From Humibacillus xanthopallidus (lineage in GTDB: Bacteria > Actinomycetota > Actinomycetes > Actinomycetales > Dermatophilaceae): DNA of 64,000 nt. A program made the translations under genes and the position numbers. The stretch lies in contig NZ_VFPM01000004.1 of assembly GCF_006716675.1 (NCBI RefSeq), positions 248,001-312,000 on the forward strand, read 5' to 3'. This document shows positions 1 to 8,111 of the stretch, in pieces (the stretch's first letter is position 1; the number at the start of each line of letters is the position of its first letter). The notes below the pieces were generated by a model, which worked only from the letters and a program-made list of their open reading frames with translations, was not told the origin of the DNA and did not search any database.

Positions 1-1653
1 GGCCCACGGCACGCGGTAGGAGTCGGAGCCGTGGAGGCGGCTGTGGCTCGAGAGCAGCCCGAAGGCCACCCACCGCTTGAAGACCGCGGGGTCGGGCCGG
101 CCCTCGAAGCCGCCGATGTCGTGCGACCAGTAGCCGAACCCGGAGTAGGCGAGTGACAGCCCGCCACGCAGCGACTCGGCCATCGAGGGGAAGGTCGAGT
201 CGCAGTCGCCGCCCCAGTGCACGGGGAACTGCTGCCCGCCGGCCGTGGCGGAGCGGGCGAAGAGCACGGCCTCGCCCTCGCCGCGCCGGTCGCGCAGCAG
301 GTCGAAGACGGCGCGGTTGTAGACCTGCGCGTAGTAGTTGTGCATCCGCTCCGGATCGGAGCCGTCGTGCCAGACGACATCGGTCGGGATGCGCTCGCCG
401 AAGTCGGTCTTGAAGGCGTCGACGCCGATGTCGAGCAGGCGCCCCAGGTTGCCGGTGAACCAGTCGACCGCCGCCGGGTTGGTGAAGTCGACGAGGCCCA
501 TGCCGGCCTGCCACTTGTCCCACTGCCAGACGCTGCCGTCCGGCCGCCGCACGAGGTAGCCCTTCTCCATGCCCTCGGTGAAGAGGGCCGACCGCTGCGC
601 GATGTAGGGGTTGATCCACACGCAGATGCGCAGCCCCTTCGCCTTGAGCCGGCGGATCATGCCCTCCGGGTCGGGGAAGGTCGCGGGGTCCCAGACGAAG
701 TCGCACCAGTGGAACTCGCGCATCCAGAAGCAGTCGAAGTGGAAGACCGACAGGGGCAGCCCGCGCTCGGCCATGCCGTCGACGAAGGAGGTCACCGTCG
801 TCTCGTCGTAGCTCGTCGTGAACGACGTCGAGAGCCACAGGCCGTAGGACCAGGGCGGCACCTGGGGCGCGCGACCGGTCAGGGCGGTGTAGGTCGCGAG
901 GATCTCCTTGGGCGTCGCGCCGTGGATGACGTAGTACTCGAGCTGCTCGCCGGCGACGGAGAACTGCGTCGCCGAGACGGCCTCGGAGCCGACCTCGAAC
1001 GACACCTCCTCGGGGTGGCGCACGAAGACGCCGTAGCCGGCGTTCGTCAGGTAGAAGGGGACGTTCTTGTAGGCCTGCTCGCTGCTCGTGCCGCCGTCGG
1101 CGTTCCAGATGTCGACGGTCTGGCCGTTCTTGACGAGCGGGCCGAAACGCTCGCCCAGCCCGTAGACGAGGTCGCCGACGCCGAGGGAGAGCTGGTCGAC
1201 GGCCCACGTCTGACCGTCCGCGCCGAGGGCGACGCCGGTGCCGCGAGGCATCGACGACGTCAGCTCGCGCCCGTCCGCGACGAAGCGGACGGCATACCCC
1301 TCGCCCGTGGCGACGTGGACGCTGAGCCGGCCGGCCTCGAGGACCCCGCCGTTCTCGTCGACCGTCGCGGTGGCGCTCGCGGTGCCGCTGCCCGCGAGCG
1401 CGAACTGCGGGTGCCGCGGCAGCCCGCCCTCGTGACGGGTGAGGCGCACCCCGATGACGTCGGGCATGGGGGAGTGGAAGCGGACCGTGAGCAGCGGGCG
1501 GTTGAGCGTGTCTCCCCGCGTGCCGATGCGCGCCGTCGGGGCGTATGCGGTGAGGCTGCGGCCGTCGTCGCCGATCTCGAGGTCGCGCACCTCCGCAGGA
1601 CGCAGCAGGGTGACGTCGGCGCGCGTCTGCCAGTAGCCGTCGGTGAACTTCAT
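1..1653 (-). CDS. yicI: Alpha-xylosidase, GH31 (YicI type), C-terminus cut by window edge
   Basis: Cytoplasmic retaining glycoside hydrolase that removes non-reducing alpha-1,6-linked xylose, for example from isoprimeverose or xyloglucan oligosaccharides. The first 551 residues lie in the window. The GH31 landmarks are all visible: FHFDCFWMREFHWCDF, then the nucleophile motif FKTDFGERIPTDV with Asp417, then the acid/base motif HWGGDCD with Asp483. These sit one residue from the E. coli YicI positions (416 and 482), and the surrounding sequence closely resembles that enzyme. The start is the ATG at 1653, 38 bp downstream of the permease stop, with no strong ribosome binding site. It is the last visible gene of a four-gene operon after the binding protein and two permeases, so the imported sugar is probably an alpha-xyloside. 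Family assignment is secure; the exact substrate is inferred. Confidence 0.95.
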   Translation of the reverse strand, partial: MKFTDGYWQTRADVTLLRPAEVRDLEIGDDGRSLTAYAPTARIGTRGDTLNRPLLTVRFHSPMPDVIGVRLTRHEGGLPRHPQFALAGSGTASATATVDENGGVLEAGRLSVHVATGEGYAVRFVADGRELTSSMPRGTGVALGADGQTWAVDQLSLGVGDLVYGLGERFGPLVKNGQTVDIWNADGGTSSEQAYKNVPFYLTNAGYGVFVRHPEEVSFEVGSEAVSATQFSVAGEQLEYYVIHGATPKEILATYTALTGRAPQVPPWSYGLWLSTSFTTSYDETTVTSFVDGMAERGLPLSVFHFDCFWMREFHWCDFVWDPATFPDPEGMIRRLKAKGLRICVWINPYIAQRSALFTEGMEKGYLVRRPDGSVWQWDKWQAGMGLVDFTNPAAVDWFTGNLGRLLDIGVDAFKTDFGERIPTDVVWHDGSDPERMHNYYAQVYNRAVFDLLRDRRGEGEAVLFARSATAGGQQFPVHWGGDCDSTFPSMAESLRGGLSLAYSGFGYWSHDIGGFEGRPDPAVFKRWVAFGLLSSHSRLHGSDSYRVPWA

Positions 1654-1691
1654 GGGTGATCGGGTTCGCTTTCGTGGGAAGGGGATTCAGG

Positions 1692-2630
1692 TCACTTCTC
1701 GGCCCCGGCCATGACGCCGCGGGTCAGGGTGCGCTGGAAGATGAGGAAGAAGATGACGCAGGGGATGAGGGAGATGAGTGCGCCCGCGTTGGTCGTCGGC
1801 GCGTCCATGAGGCGGTCGCCCTGGAGTGTCGCGAGCGCGACCGGCACCGTCTGCGTGCTGTTGGAGATGAGCATGACCAGCGGGATGAAGAACTCGTTCC
1901 ACGTCCAGATGAAGAAGAAGATGACGAGGACCGAGAGGGTCGGCCGGGTGATCGGGAAGATCACCCGCCACAGCACCTGCCAGCGGCTGGCGCCGTCGAG
2001 CCGGGCCGCCTCGAGCACCGAGCGCGGGAACGTTGTGAGCACCGACGAGAGCAGGTAGGTGCCGAAGGCGCTCTGGATGACGGTGAAGATGATGATGACC
2101 GAGAGCTGGGTGTTGTAGAGGCCGACCTGCTTCGCGAAGAAGTAGAGCGGGTAGACGAGGGCCTCCTGCGGCAGCATGTTGGCGAGCAGGAACAGGCCGA
2201 CGATCCAGACCCGTCCCTTGACCCGCCCGATGCCGAGGGCGAAGGCGTTGAGGAGCGAGATGACGGTCGCGGCGACGGCGACGGTGCCCGAGATGACGAT
2301 CGAGTTGAGCAGCTTCTGGGGGTAGTCGACCTGGTTCCAGTAGGTCGTCAGGCCCTCGGTGTAGAACTCCGTCGGCAGGCTGAGCGGGCCGTTCGTGCTG
2401 TAGTCGGACGGCGACTTGAAGGCGTTGAGGAGCATGAGGAGGAAGGGGGCGATGACGGCCAGCGCCGTGACGGTGACGAGCACGAGGACGACCCAGCGAC
2501 CGGGGCCGCGGGTGAAGCGGCTGCGCACGGCGGGTGCTGCGGACACTGCGCCCGGGGTGGGCGACCCACCTGCGGGGTCTGCGGCGTTCGAGGCGCCGGG
2601 CGTGGTCGTGGGGGTGACGATGACGCTCAT
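1692..2630 (-). CDS. Carbohydrate ABC transporter permease, MalG type
   Basis: Integral membrane subunit of an ABC sugar importer, 312 residues. A Pro/Ala-rich cytoplasmic N-terminus of about 45 residues precedes six predicted membrane helices, beginning with VVLVLVTVTALAVIAPFLLM. The EAA loop that docks on the ATPase is visible as EAARLDGASRWQVLWRV. It starts at the ATG at 2630, three bases after the upstream permease stop, so translation is probably coupled. No ATPase gene lies in the operon; as in many Gram-positive sugar importers, a shared MsiK-type ATPase elsewhere is likely. Substrate is inferred from the neighbouring alpha-xylosidase. Confidence 0.93.
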   Translation of the reverse strand: MSVIVTPTTTPGASNAADPAGGSPTPGAVSAAPAVRSRFTRGPGRWVVLVLVTVTALAVIAPFLLMLLNAFKSPSDYSTNGPLSLPTEFYTEGLTTYWNQVDYPQKLLNSIVISGTVAVAATVISLLNAFALGIGRVKGRVWIVGLFLLANMLPQEALVYPLYFFAKQVGLYNTQLSVIIIFTVIQSAFGTYLLSSVLTTFPRSVLEAARLDGASRWQVLWRVIFPITRPTLSVLVIFFFIWTWNEFFIPLVMLISNSTQTVPVALATLQGDRLMDAPTTNAGALISLIPCVIFFLIFQRTLTRGVMAGAEK

Positions 2631-2633
2631 GGC

Positions 2634-3548
2634 TCAGGCGTCCTTTCGCTCGGCGCGGGCCTGGAAGACCATGAAGCCGGCGGCGACGAGCACGATGATG
2701 AGCGTGAGGACCGTGGCGATGGCCGCTCCGTAGCCGACGTCGAGCTTCTTGAAGAAGGTCGTGTAGGCGAAGTAGGAGGGCACGTTGGTCGTGTTCTCCG
2801 GGCCGCCACGGGTGAGGGCGAAGATCGGCCCGAAGACCTTGAGCGCGGCGATCGTGCAGGTCAGCGCCACGACGTAGGTCTCGGGCCTGATCTGCGGGAT
2901 CGTGATGGCGCGCAGGCGGGCCCACCAGCCGGCCCCGTCGAGCTCGGCCGCCTCGTAGAGCTCGGGGTCGACCCGGCCGAGGGCCGCCATGAAGATGACG
3001 ACGGGGTAGCCGATCTGCACCCACACCATGACGAGCATGACGGTGGGCAGGGCGAAGGACGGGTCGCCGAGCCAGTCCTGCGCGAGGGAGCCGAGGCCGA
3101 TGGCCTCGAGGATCGCGTTGACCGCGCCGTCCGGGCGCAGGATCCAGCCCCAGACGATGCCGGCCACGACGACCGGCAGGATCTGCGGGAGGTAGAACGT
3201 CGCCCGGAGCACCGATACGACGCTGCCGCGGAAGCGACGGCCGAGGTAGTCGAAGAGGACGGCCGCGAGCACGAGGCCGATGATCGTCGGCACGACGACC
3301 ATCGCGACGATCATCGCGAGGGAGTTGCGGAACGAGGTCCAGAAGAGCTCGTCGGAGAAGAGCCGGGTGTACTGGTGCAGCCCGACGAACCTCGGCTTGC
3401 CGACGCCCGACCAGCGGGTCAGGGACAGGTAGATGTTGTAGACGAGCGGGATCGCGATGACGGCGGTGAAGAGGACGGCCCCCGGCAGGAAGTACGTCCA
3501 GTAGGAGCGCTCGCGGTGAGGCCGGCGGGTCACGGTGATGGTCGACAT
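2634..3548 (-). CDS. Carbohydrate ABC transporter permease, MalF type
   Basis: First permease of the importer, 304 residues with six predicted membrane helices. The EAA loop reads YEAAELDGAGWWARLRAI. An upstream in-frame ATG would add 14 residues, but the ATG at 3548 is preceded by a good ribosome binding site (GGAGG about 6 nt upstream) and gives MSTITVTRRP, so I take that start. It pairs with the MalG-type permease next to it. A strong hairpin separates it from the binding-protein gene upstream. Confidence 0.93.
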   Translation of the reverse strand: MSTITVTRRPHRERSYWTYFLPGAVLFTAVIAIPLVYNIYLSLTRWSGVGKPRFVGLHQYTRLFSDELFWTSFRNSLAMIVAMVVVPTIIGLVLAAVLFDYLGRRFRGSVVSVLRATFYLPQILPVVVAGIVWGWILRPDGAVNAILEAIGLGSLAQDWLGDPSFALPTVMLVMVWVQIGYPVVIFMAALGRVDPELYEAAELDGAGWWARLRAITIPQIRPETYVVALTCTIAALKVFGPIFALTRGGPENTTNVPSYFAYTTFFKKLDVGYGAAIATVLTLIIVLVAAGFMVFQARAERKDA

Positions 3549-3563
3549 TGTTACCTCCGGTGT

Positions 3564-3594
3564 CGGGGTGGGGCGGGCGGGCCGCCCCACCCCG
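3564..3594. terminator. Intercistronic hairpin between binding protein and permease genes
   Basis: Perfect 13-bp inverted repeat: arm 3564-3576 (CGGGGTGGGGCGG) and arm 3582-3594 with a 5-nt loop. It lies between the binding-protein stop (3626) and the permease start (3548), with no U-run. In sugar importer operons such hairpins commonly stabilise the binding-protein part of the transcript or partly terminate it, giving excess binding protein; that role is inferred here. Confidence 0.75.
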
Positions 3595-3625
3595 CGTCAG
3601 GGCCGTTGGGTGAGGGCCGCCGGCC

Positions 3626-4951
3626 TTACTTGGACTGCATCTCCTTGACGCCGTCCTGGTAGGGCTTCGCGAGCGACGCGAGCACGGCGGAGGGATCCTT
3701 CGACTGGTTGATGAGCCCCTGGAGGCTCGACACGATGACGTCGTAGTAGCCGGGTACGGGCCAGTCGGGGTAGAAGGCCAGGCCGTCCTGCTTGAGCAGG
3801 GTGGCGAAGTTCTCCGTCATCTGGCGGGTGCGGGGGTCCTTGATCTGCGACGGGTCGCCGGCGACGGGCAGGCCGCCCTTCTCGCCGAGGATGTTCTGCA
3901 CCTCGGGCCGCATCGTGATGTCGATGAAGTCGTAGGCGAGCGACTTGGCCTTGGAGTTCGTCGGGACGACCCAGAGGTTGCCCGAGGAGCCGGCGTCGAG
4001 CGTGTTGCCGGGGAAGAGCATCGTTCCCCAGTCGAAGCCCTTGATCTCGTCGGTGAAGCGGCCGAACCACCAGCTGCCCGAGACGATCATCGGCGTCTTG
4101 CCGGCGATGAACGCCGTGCCCATGTCCTCGGCCTTGGCGCTCGCGGTGTCCTTCGCGATGTAGCCGGCCTTGACCCACTTGTCGAACGTCTCGGCGCCGT
4201 ACTTGAGCGGGTCGGCGCCGAAGTCGACGGCGCCCTTGTAGAGCTGGTAGTTGTCGACGAACGAGCGGTCGGCCTTGGAGAGCGCGAGCTGGTAGTAGAG
4301 CTGGCCGGCAGGGTACTCGGCACCGGACATGCCGAGACCGGCGATTCCCTTGGCCTTGAAGGCTCCCAGCGCCGACTCGAGCTCGGCGAAGGTCTTCGGC
4401 AGCGCCACGCCGTTCTTCGTGAAGAGGTCCTTGTTGTAGTAGACCATCACGTACTCGCCGTAGTTGGGCACGCCGTACCAGGTGTTGCCACCCATGACGC
4501 CCTTGTCGTCGTACTTGGCGGTGGTCTGCAGGCTCGGGCTCAGCTTCTTGTCCCAGCCGCGCTTCTGGGCCTCGGCGGTCAGGTCGGTGAGCAGGCCCTG
4601 TGAGGCGAGCAGCCCGGCGGTCGCGTTGCCCTTGTTGTACTCCATGAGGTCAGGACCCTCGGCGCTGTTGAGGATCATCCCGGCGTTCTGCTGGATCTGC
4701 TCGAACGCCTTGCGCTCGAACTCGACCGTGACGCCGGGGTGCTCCTTCTTGAAGATCTCGATGGCCTTGTCCCAGGCCGCCCCCATGGCGCCGTTGGCGC
4801 TCTCGTAGTGCCAGAGCTTGAGGGTCGTGGCGCCGATGTCGTCGGCTCCGGCCCCCGCCCCGGCTCCGGTGGCGTCGCCGCTGCAGGCGCTGAGGGCGAG
4901 GACACCGACGGCGACGGCCGCCAGGGCGGCTCGCGGGAAGGAAAACGTCAT
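3626..4951 (-). CDS. Extracellular sugar-binding lipoprotein of ABC importer
   Basis: Solute-binding protein (family 1 fold), 441 residues, first gene of the operon. A lipoprotein signal peptide is clear: FPRAALAAVAVGVLALSACSG, with the lipobox LSAC placing the acylated Cys near residue 23. Family features follow, including LKLWHYES and VMVYYNKDLFTKNGVALPKTF. The start ATG at 4951 has a GGAG-type ribosome binding site. A perfect 16-bp palindrome lies 24 bp upstream, next to the divergent LacI-type gene. It probably delivers an alpha-xylosyl oligosaccharide to the two downstream permeases; the ligand cannot be read from sequence. Confidence 0.93.
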   Translation of the reverse strand: MTFSFPRAALAAVAVGVLALSACSGDATGAGAGAGADDIGATTLKLWHYESANGAMGAAWDKAIEIFKKEHPGVTVEFERKAFEQIQQNAGMILNSAEGPDLMEYNKGNATAGLLASQGLLTDLTAEAQKRGWDKKLSPSLQTTAKYDDKGVMGGNTWYGVPNYGEYVMVYYNKDLFTKNGVALPKTFAELESALGAFKAKGIAGLGMSGAEYPAGQLYYQLALSKADRSFVDNYQLYKGAVDFGADPLKYGAETFDKWVKAGYIAKDTASAKAEDMGTAFIAGKTPMIVSGSWWFGRFTDEIKGFDWGTMLFPGNTLDAGSSGNLWVVPTNSKAKSLAYDFIDITMRPEVQNILGEKGGLPVAGDPSQIKDPRTRQMTENFATLLKQDGLAFYPDWPVPGYYDVIVSSLQGLINQSKDPSAVLASLAKPYQDGVKEMQSK

Positions 4952-4974
4952 TGTTCGCTCCTCGGTGGGAAGTT

Positions 4975-4990
4975 GTCGAAGCGCTTCGAC
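4975..4990. promoter_or_regulatory. Palindromic LacI-type operator
   Basis: GTCGAAGCGCTTCGAC is a perfect 16-bp palindrome with the central CG expected of LacI/GalR-family operators. It is 24 bp upstream of the binding-protein start and about 90 bp upstream of the divergent LacI gene, so it is the obvious site for that repressor to control the uptake operon and perhaps itself. Assignment to this repressor is inferred. Confidence 0.75.
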
Positions 4991-5078
4991 TGTGACATCG
5001 ACGAGGACGATCCGTCAATAGTTTCGTCAGGCGACTTAATGTGGGATGGTGCGTCTGAGCACGCAGAGAGGGGGCGAG

Positions 5079-6143
5079 ATGCCGACGACGATGAGCTCGG
5101 ACACGGGAGCCGCTCCGCTCGCCTATGGTGAGCGCATGCCCACGATTGCCGACGTGGCCCGCGAGGCTGGGGTCGCGCCGAGCACGGTGTCCTACGTCCT
5201 CAGCGGCAAGCGCACCATCTCGGCCGAGACCCGGGCGAGGGTCGAGGCCGGCATCGCCCGGCTCGGCTACCGCCCGAACGCCGGGGCCCGCGCCCTCGCC
5301 AGCGCCAGCACGAAGATCGTCGGTCTCGTCGTGCCCCTGCGCACCGACGTCAACGTGCCGGTCATCATGCAGTTCGTCGCTGCGATCACCGTCGAGTGCA
5401 GGCGTCACGACTACGACGTCCTGCTGCTCACCAAGGACGAGGGGCCCGAGGCCGTGAGCCGGGTCGTGCAGGGGTCGATGGCTGACGCGATCATCGTCAT
5501 GGACGTCGAGGCCGACGAGCCGCGCCTCGAGAGCCTGCGTGGCACCGGCTTCCCCGTCGTGCTCATCGGCGTGCCAGACTCACCGGGTGAGTTCGCTTGT
5601 GTCGACTTGGATTTCGCGGCTGCGGCTCGGGTGTGTGTCGAGCGGCTCGCCGGTCTCGGGCACACGCACGTCTCGCTCCTCGGGGCGACGCCTGCGGTCT
5701 ACGACCGCGGCACGAGCTATGCGCTGCGCTTCCGGGCGGGCTTCGAGGAGGCGGCGCGGTCGCTCGGTGTCAGCGGCTCGGTCCACGCCGTCGGGGCAGA
5801 CCACCGCGAGGTCGAGTCGGTGCTCGACCGGCTGCTGCACGACGAGCCCGAGGTGACCGGCCTCGTCGTGCACAACGAGGCCGCCCTCTCGCCGCTGCTC
5901 CAGTCGTTGCGTGCGGCCGGGCGCGAGGTGCCGGAGGGCATGTCCGTCGTGGCGCTGTGTCCCGACGACATCGCCGAGACCCAGGCGGTGCCGCTCGACG
6001 CGGTCTCGATCCCGGCGACCGACGTCGGTCGCCGCGCCGTCGAGCTCGCGATGAGCCAGCTGCGGGGCGAGCCGACCGTGCAGGAGCTCCTGCCGCCGCA
6101 CCTGACCGTGCGTGGCAGCGCCGTCCCGCCCCGCCGCGGGTGA
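5079..6143 (+). CDS. LacI-family transcriptional regulator of the alpha-xyloside operon
   Basis: Predicted sugar-responsive repressor. The LacI helix-turn-helix is MPTIADVAREAGVAPSTVSY, with hinge region RLGYRPNAGARALA, followed by a periplasmic-binding-protein-like effector domain of about 280 residues. Three starts are possible: ATG 5046, ATG 5079 and ATG 5136. I chose 5079 because a GA-rich ribosome binding site precedes it, although most family members begin just before the helix-turn-helix, as 5136 would give. It is divergent from the binding-protein operon across the palindrome at 4975-4990, and is followed after 11 bp by a ROK regulator, probably in the same transcript. Confidence 0.9.
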   Translation: MPTTMSSDTGAAPLAYGERMPTIADVAREAGVAPSTVSYVLSGKRTISAETRARVEAGIARLGYRPNAGARALASASTKIVGLVVPLRTDVNVPVIMQFVAAITVECRRHDYDVLLLTKDEGPEAVSRVVQGSMADAIIVMDVEADEPRLESLRGTGFPVVLIGVPDSPGEFACVDLDFAAAARVCVERLAGLGHTHVSLLGATPAVYDRGTSYALRFRAGFEEAARSLGVSGSVHAVGADHREVESVLDRLLHDEPEVTGLVVHNEAALSPLLQSLRAAGREVPEGMSVVALCPDDIAETQAVPLDAVSIPATDVGRRAVELAMSQLRGEPTVQELLPPHLTVRGSAVPPRRG

Positions 6144-6154
6144 GGGGCGCCGAC

Positions 6155-7468
6155 ATGACGGAGATGGCCGAGGTGCCGGAGATGGCCGACGTGACCGACC
6201 GGGACGAGCCGGTCGACCTCGGTGCCGAGGCGGAGTCGCCTCGGAGGTCCCCAGCACCCGCCCCCCACCCGGGCAGTGACCGGGCCCCCGTCACCGGCGC
6301 ACGGCAGGCCCTCCTGCGTGAGACCAACCTCGCCCTCGTCGTCAGTGCCGTGCTCGGCTCGCCGGCGCCGCGGTCGCGGGCCGATGTCGCGGGACTCACG
6401 GGCATGACCCGGTCGACGGTGTCGCGCCTCGTCGACGAGCTCGTCGCCGGCGGGTTGCTCGTCGAGCTGGCGCAGGTCGCAGCCGCCCGGCCCGGCCGGC
6501 CGGCGACCCCCTTGGCGGCGAGCCCGCGCGTCGCTGCTCTGGGCCTCCAGGTCAATGCCGGCTCGCTGGCGGCCACGGTCGTCGCGCTCGACGGCACACG
6601 CCTCGCCGAGGCTGTCGACGAGGGCGACTTCGTCGACAGCGAGCCCGGCCCGGTGCTCGCGCGACTCGGCCGGCTGGCCCGCGCCACCATCGACGGACTC
6701 CCCTCAGGCACAAGGCTGGTCGGCTGCGGGCTCGCGCTGCCGGGCATCGTCTCCGTCGGTCCCGGCGTACTCCTGCGCGCGCCCAACCTCGGGTGGTCGG
6801 ACGTGCGTCCGTGCGACCACCTCAGCCGAGACGTGCTCGGTGGCCTCGACCTCCGGCTCGGCAACGAGGCCGACCTCGCCGCCCTGACGGTCGCCCAGGC
6901 GGCGCCGGGGCGACCGGGGCCACTGCCCGACTTCATCTACCTCTCGGGAGAGATCGGCATCGGCGGGGCAGCCGTCCTCGACGGTCGCGTCATGACCGGG
7001 CGACACGGCTGGGCCGGCGAGATCGGCCACGTCTGCGTGGACCCTGACGGTCCTCCGTGCCCCTGCGGGTCCACGGGCTGCCTGGAGCGGTATGCCGGCC
7101 GGCACGCCCTGCTCGAAGCCGCGGGGCTGCCCCACGACGCGGATCCTGCGGAGCTCGCCGAACGCATACGGGCTGGGGACGCCGATGCCACGGCGGCGCT
7201 CGACCGGGCCGCCTGGGCGCTCGCGACCGCTCTGGCGGGCGTCGTCAACGTGCTCGACCTGCCGGTCATCGTGCTCGGTGGGCACCTGGGCCGGCTCGTC
7301 GACGTGCTGCGCCCCCGGCTCGAGCCGCAGCTGACGAGGCGCGTGCTCTCGAGTCGCTGGCTGCCCCCGACCATCGAGGTCGCCGCGGACGACCGCGCCC
7401 CGGGTGCGACGGGTGGGGCGCTGGCCGAGCTGGCCGAGGTCGTCGACCACCCGTCCCGCTGGCTCTGA
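6155..7468 (+). CDS. ROK-family transcriptional regulator (XylR/NagC-like)
   Basis: 437 residues. After a Pro/Ala-rich N-terminus of about 45 residues comes a winged helix-turn-helix (DVAGLTGMTRSTVSRLVDEL), then a ROK sugar-binding domain. The ROK zinc-binding cysteines are present as CPCGSTGCLERYAG, preceded by GHVCVDPDG, and GWAGEIGHV is the usual histidine-bearing segment. Start ATG at 6155 with GAGGGG upstream, 11 bp after the LacI gene. Helix-turn-helix ROK proteins include xylose repressors, which would suit an operon releasing xylose. Its position behind a LacI regulator suggests two inputs on one pathway. Whether the domain also has kinase activity cannot be told from sequence. Confidence 0.9.
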   Translation: MTEMAEVPEMADVTDRDEPVDLGAEAESPRRSPAPAPHPGSDRAPVTGARQALLRETNLALVVSAVLGSPAPRSRADVAGLTGMTRSTVSRLVDELVAGGLLVELAQVAAARPGRPATPLAASPRVAALGLQVNAGSLAATVVALDGTRLAEAVDEGDFVDSEPGPVLARLGRLARATIDGLPSGTRLVGCGLALPGIVSVGPGVLLRAPNLGWSDVRPCDHLSRDVLGGLDLRLGNEADLAALTVAQAAPGRPGPLPDFIYLSGEIGIGGAAVLDGRVMTGRHGWAGEIGHVCVDPDGPPCPCGSTGCLERYAGRHALLEAAGLPHDADPAELAERIRAGDADATAALDRAAWALATALAGVVNVLDLPVIVLGGHLGRLVDVLRPRLEPQLTRRVLSSRWLPPTIEVAADDRAPGATGGALAELAEVVDHPSRWL

Positions 7469-7497
7469 CACGCCCGGCAGTCAGCCGGACGCGGCGC

Positions 7498-8049
7498 TCA
7501 GCCGGAGGCGGCGCCGGTCCGTCCCTCGACCGCCTCGTCGGGCAGGGGCACGAGCACGGGTGGCTCTGCCGACCACGGGAAGACGATCCACTTGTCGGTC
7601 TGGCGCCACACGTAGTCGGGCGTGACCTCGGAGCGGGGCTTGGCGTAGAGGACGGCGCTGCGGGCCTCGGCGCCGTGCTGCTGCAGGAGGTCGAGCACGA
7701 GGGCGAGGGTGCGGCCGGAGTCGGCGACGTCGTCGACGACGAGGATGTGGCGTCCCTCGAGGCTGTCGGTGTCGAGGTGGGGCGCGAGCAGCACCGGGTC
7801 GGGGAGCGTCTCCTCCACGTCGGTGTAGAACTCGACATTGATGGCGTCGGTGAGCTTGATGCCCAGTGCGTAGGACAGGCCCCCGCCCGGCAGCAGGCCT
7901 CCGCGAGCCACGGCGACGAGGACCTCGGGGCGGAAGCTCGAGTCCGCCACGAGCTGGGCGAGGTCTCGGCAGGCGGTGCCGAACATCTCCCAGGTCAGCA
8001 CCTCCTTGTCGACGAGGCTCGAGGAGTCCGCGTGGAAGGCGATCGTCAT
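7498..8049 (-). CDS. Purine-type phosphoribosyltransferase (Gpt-like)
   Basis: 183 residues. The type I PRTase PRPP-binding motif is visible at about residues 102-115 (HILVVDDVADSGRTL), and VAVARGGLLPGGGLSYALG is the pyrophosphate-loop region. The C-terminal part (YVWRQTDKWIVFPW) resembles xanthine/guanine phosphoribosyltransferase-like proteins of actinobacteria. It would salvage a purine base to its nucleotide in the cytoplasm; exact base preference is unknown. The start ATG at 8049 has no ribosome binding site but a TACCCT -10-like hexamer 6 nt upstream, so the mRNA is probably leaderless. It is convergent with the ROK gene. Confidence 0.85.
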   Translation of the reverse strand: MTIAFHADSSSLVDKEVLTWEMFGTACRDLAQLVADSSFRPEVLVAVARGGLLPGGGLSYALGIKLTDAINVEFYTDVEETLPDPVLLAPHLDTDSLEGRHILVVDDVADSGRTLALVLDLLQQHGAEARSAVLYAKPRSEVTPDYVWRQTDKWIVFPWSAEPPVLVPLPDEAVEGRTGAASG

Positions 8050-8055
8050 GGGGCG

Positions 8056-8061
8056 AGGGTA
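8056..8061 (-). promoter_or_regulatory. -10 hexamer for leaderless transcript (PRTase gene)
   Basis: TACCCT on the minus strand, ending 6 nt before the ATG at 8049; no ribosome binding site is present. Confidence 0.6.
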
Positions 8062-8111
8062 ATCGCGACCTGTGAACGTCGTGTTTCGTGGGTCTCGTCG
8101 CTCGTGCCCGC

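Noticed and set aside
217..3662. Long plus-strand frames opposite the alpha-xylosidase and permeases
   Set aside because: No recognisable domain and strongly charged low-complexity content; the minus strand encodes a consistent sugar operon.
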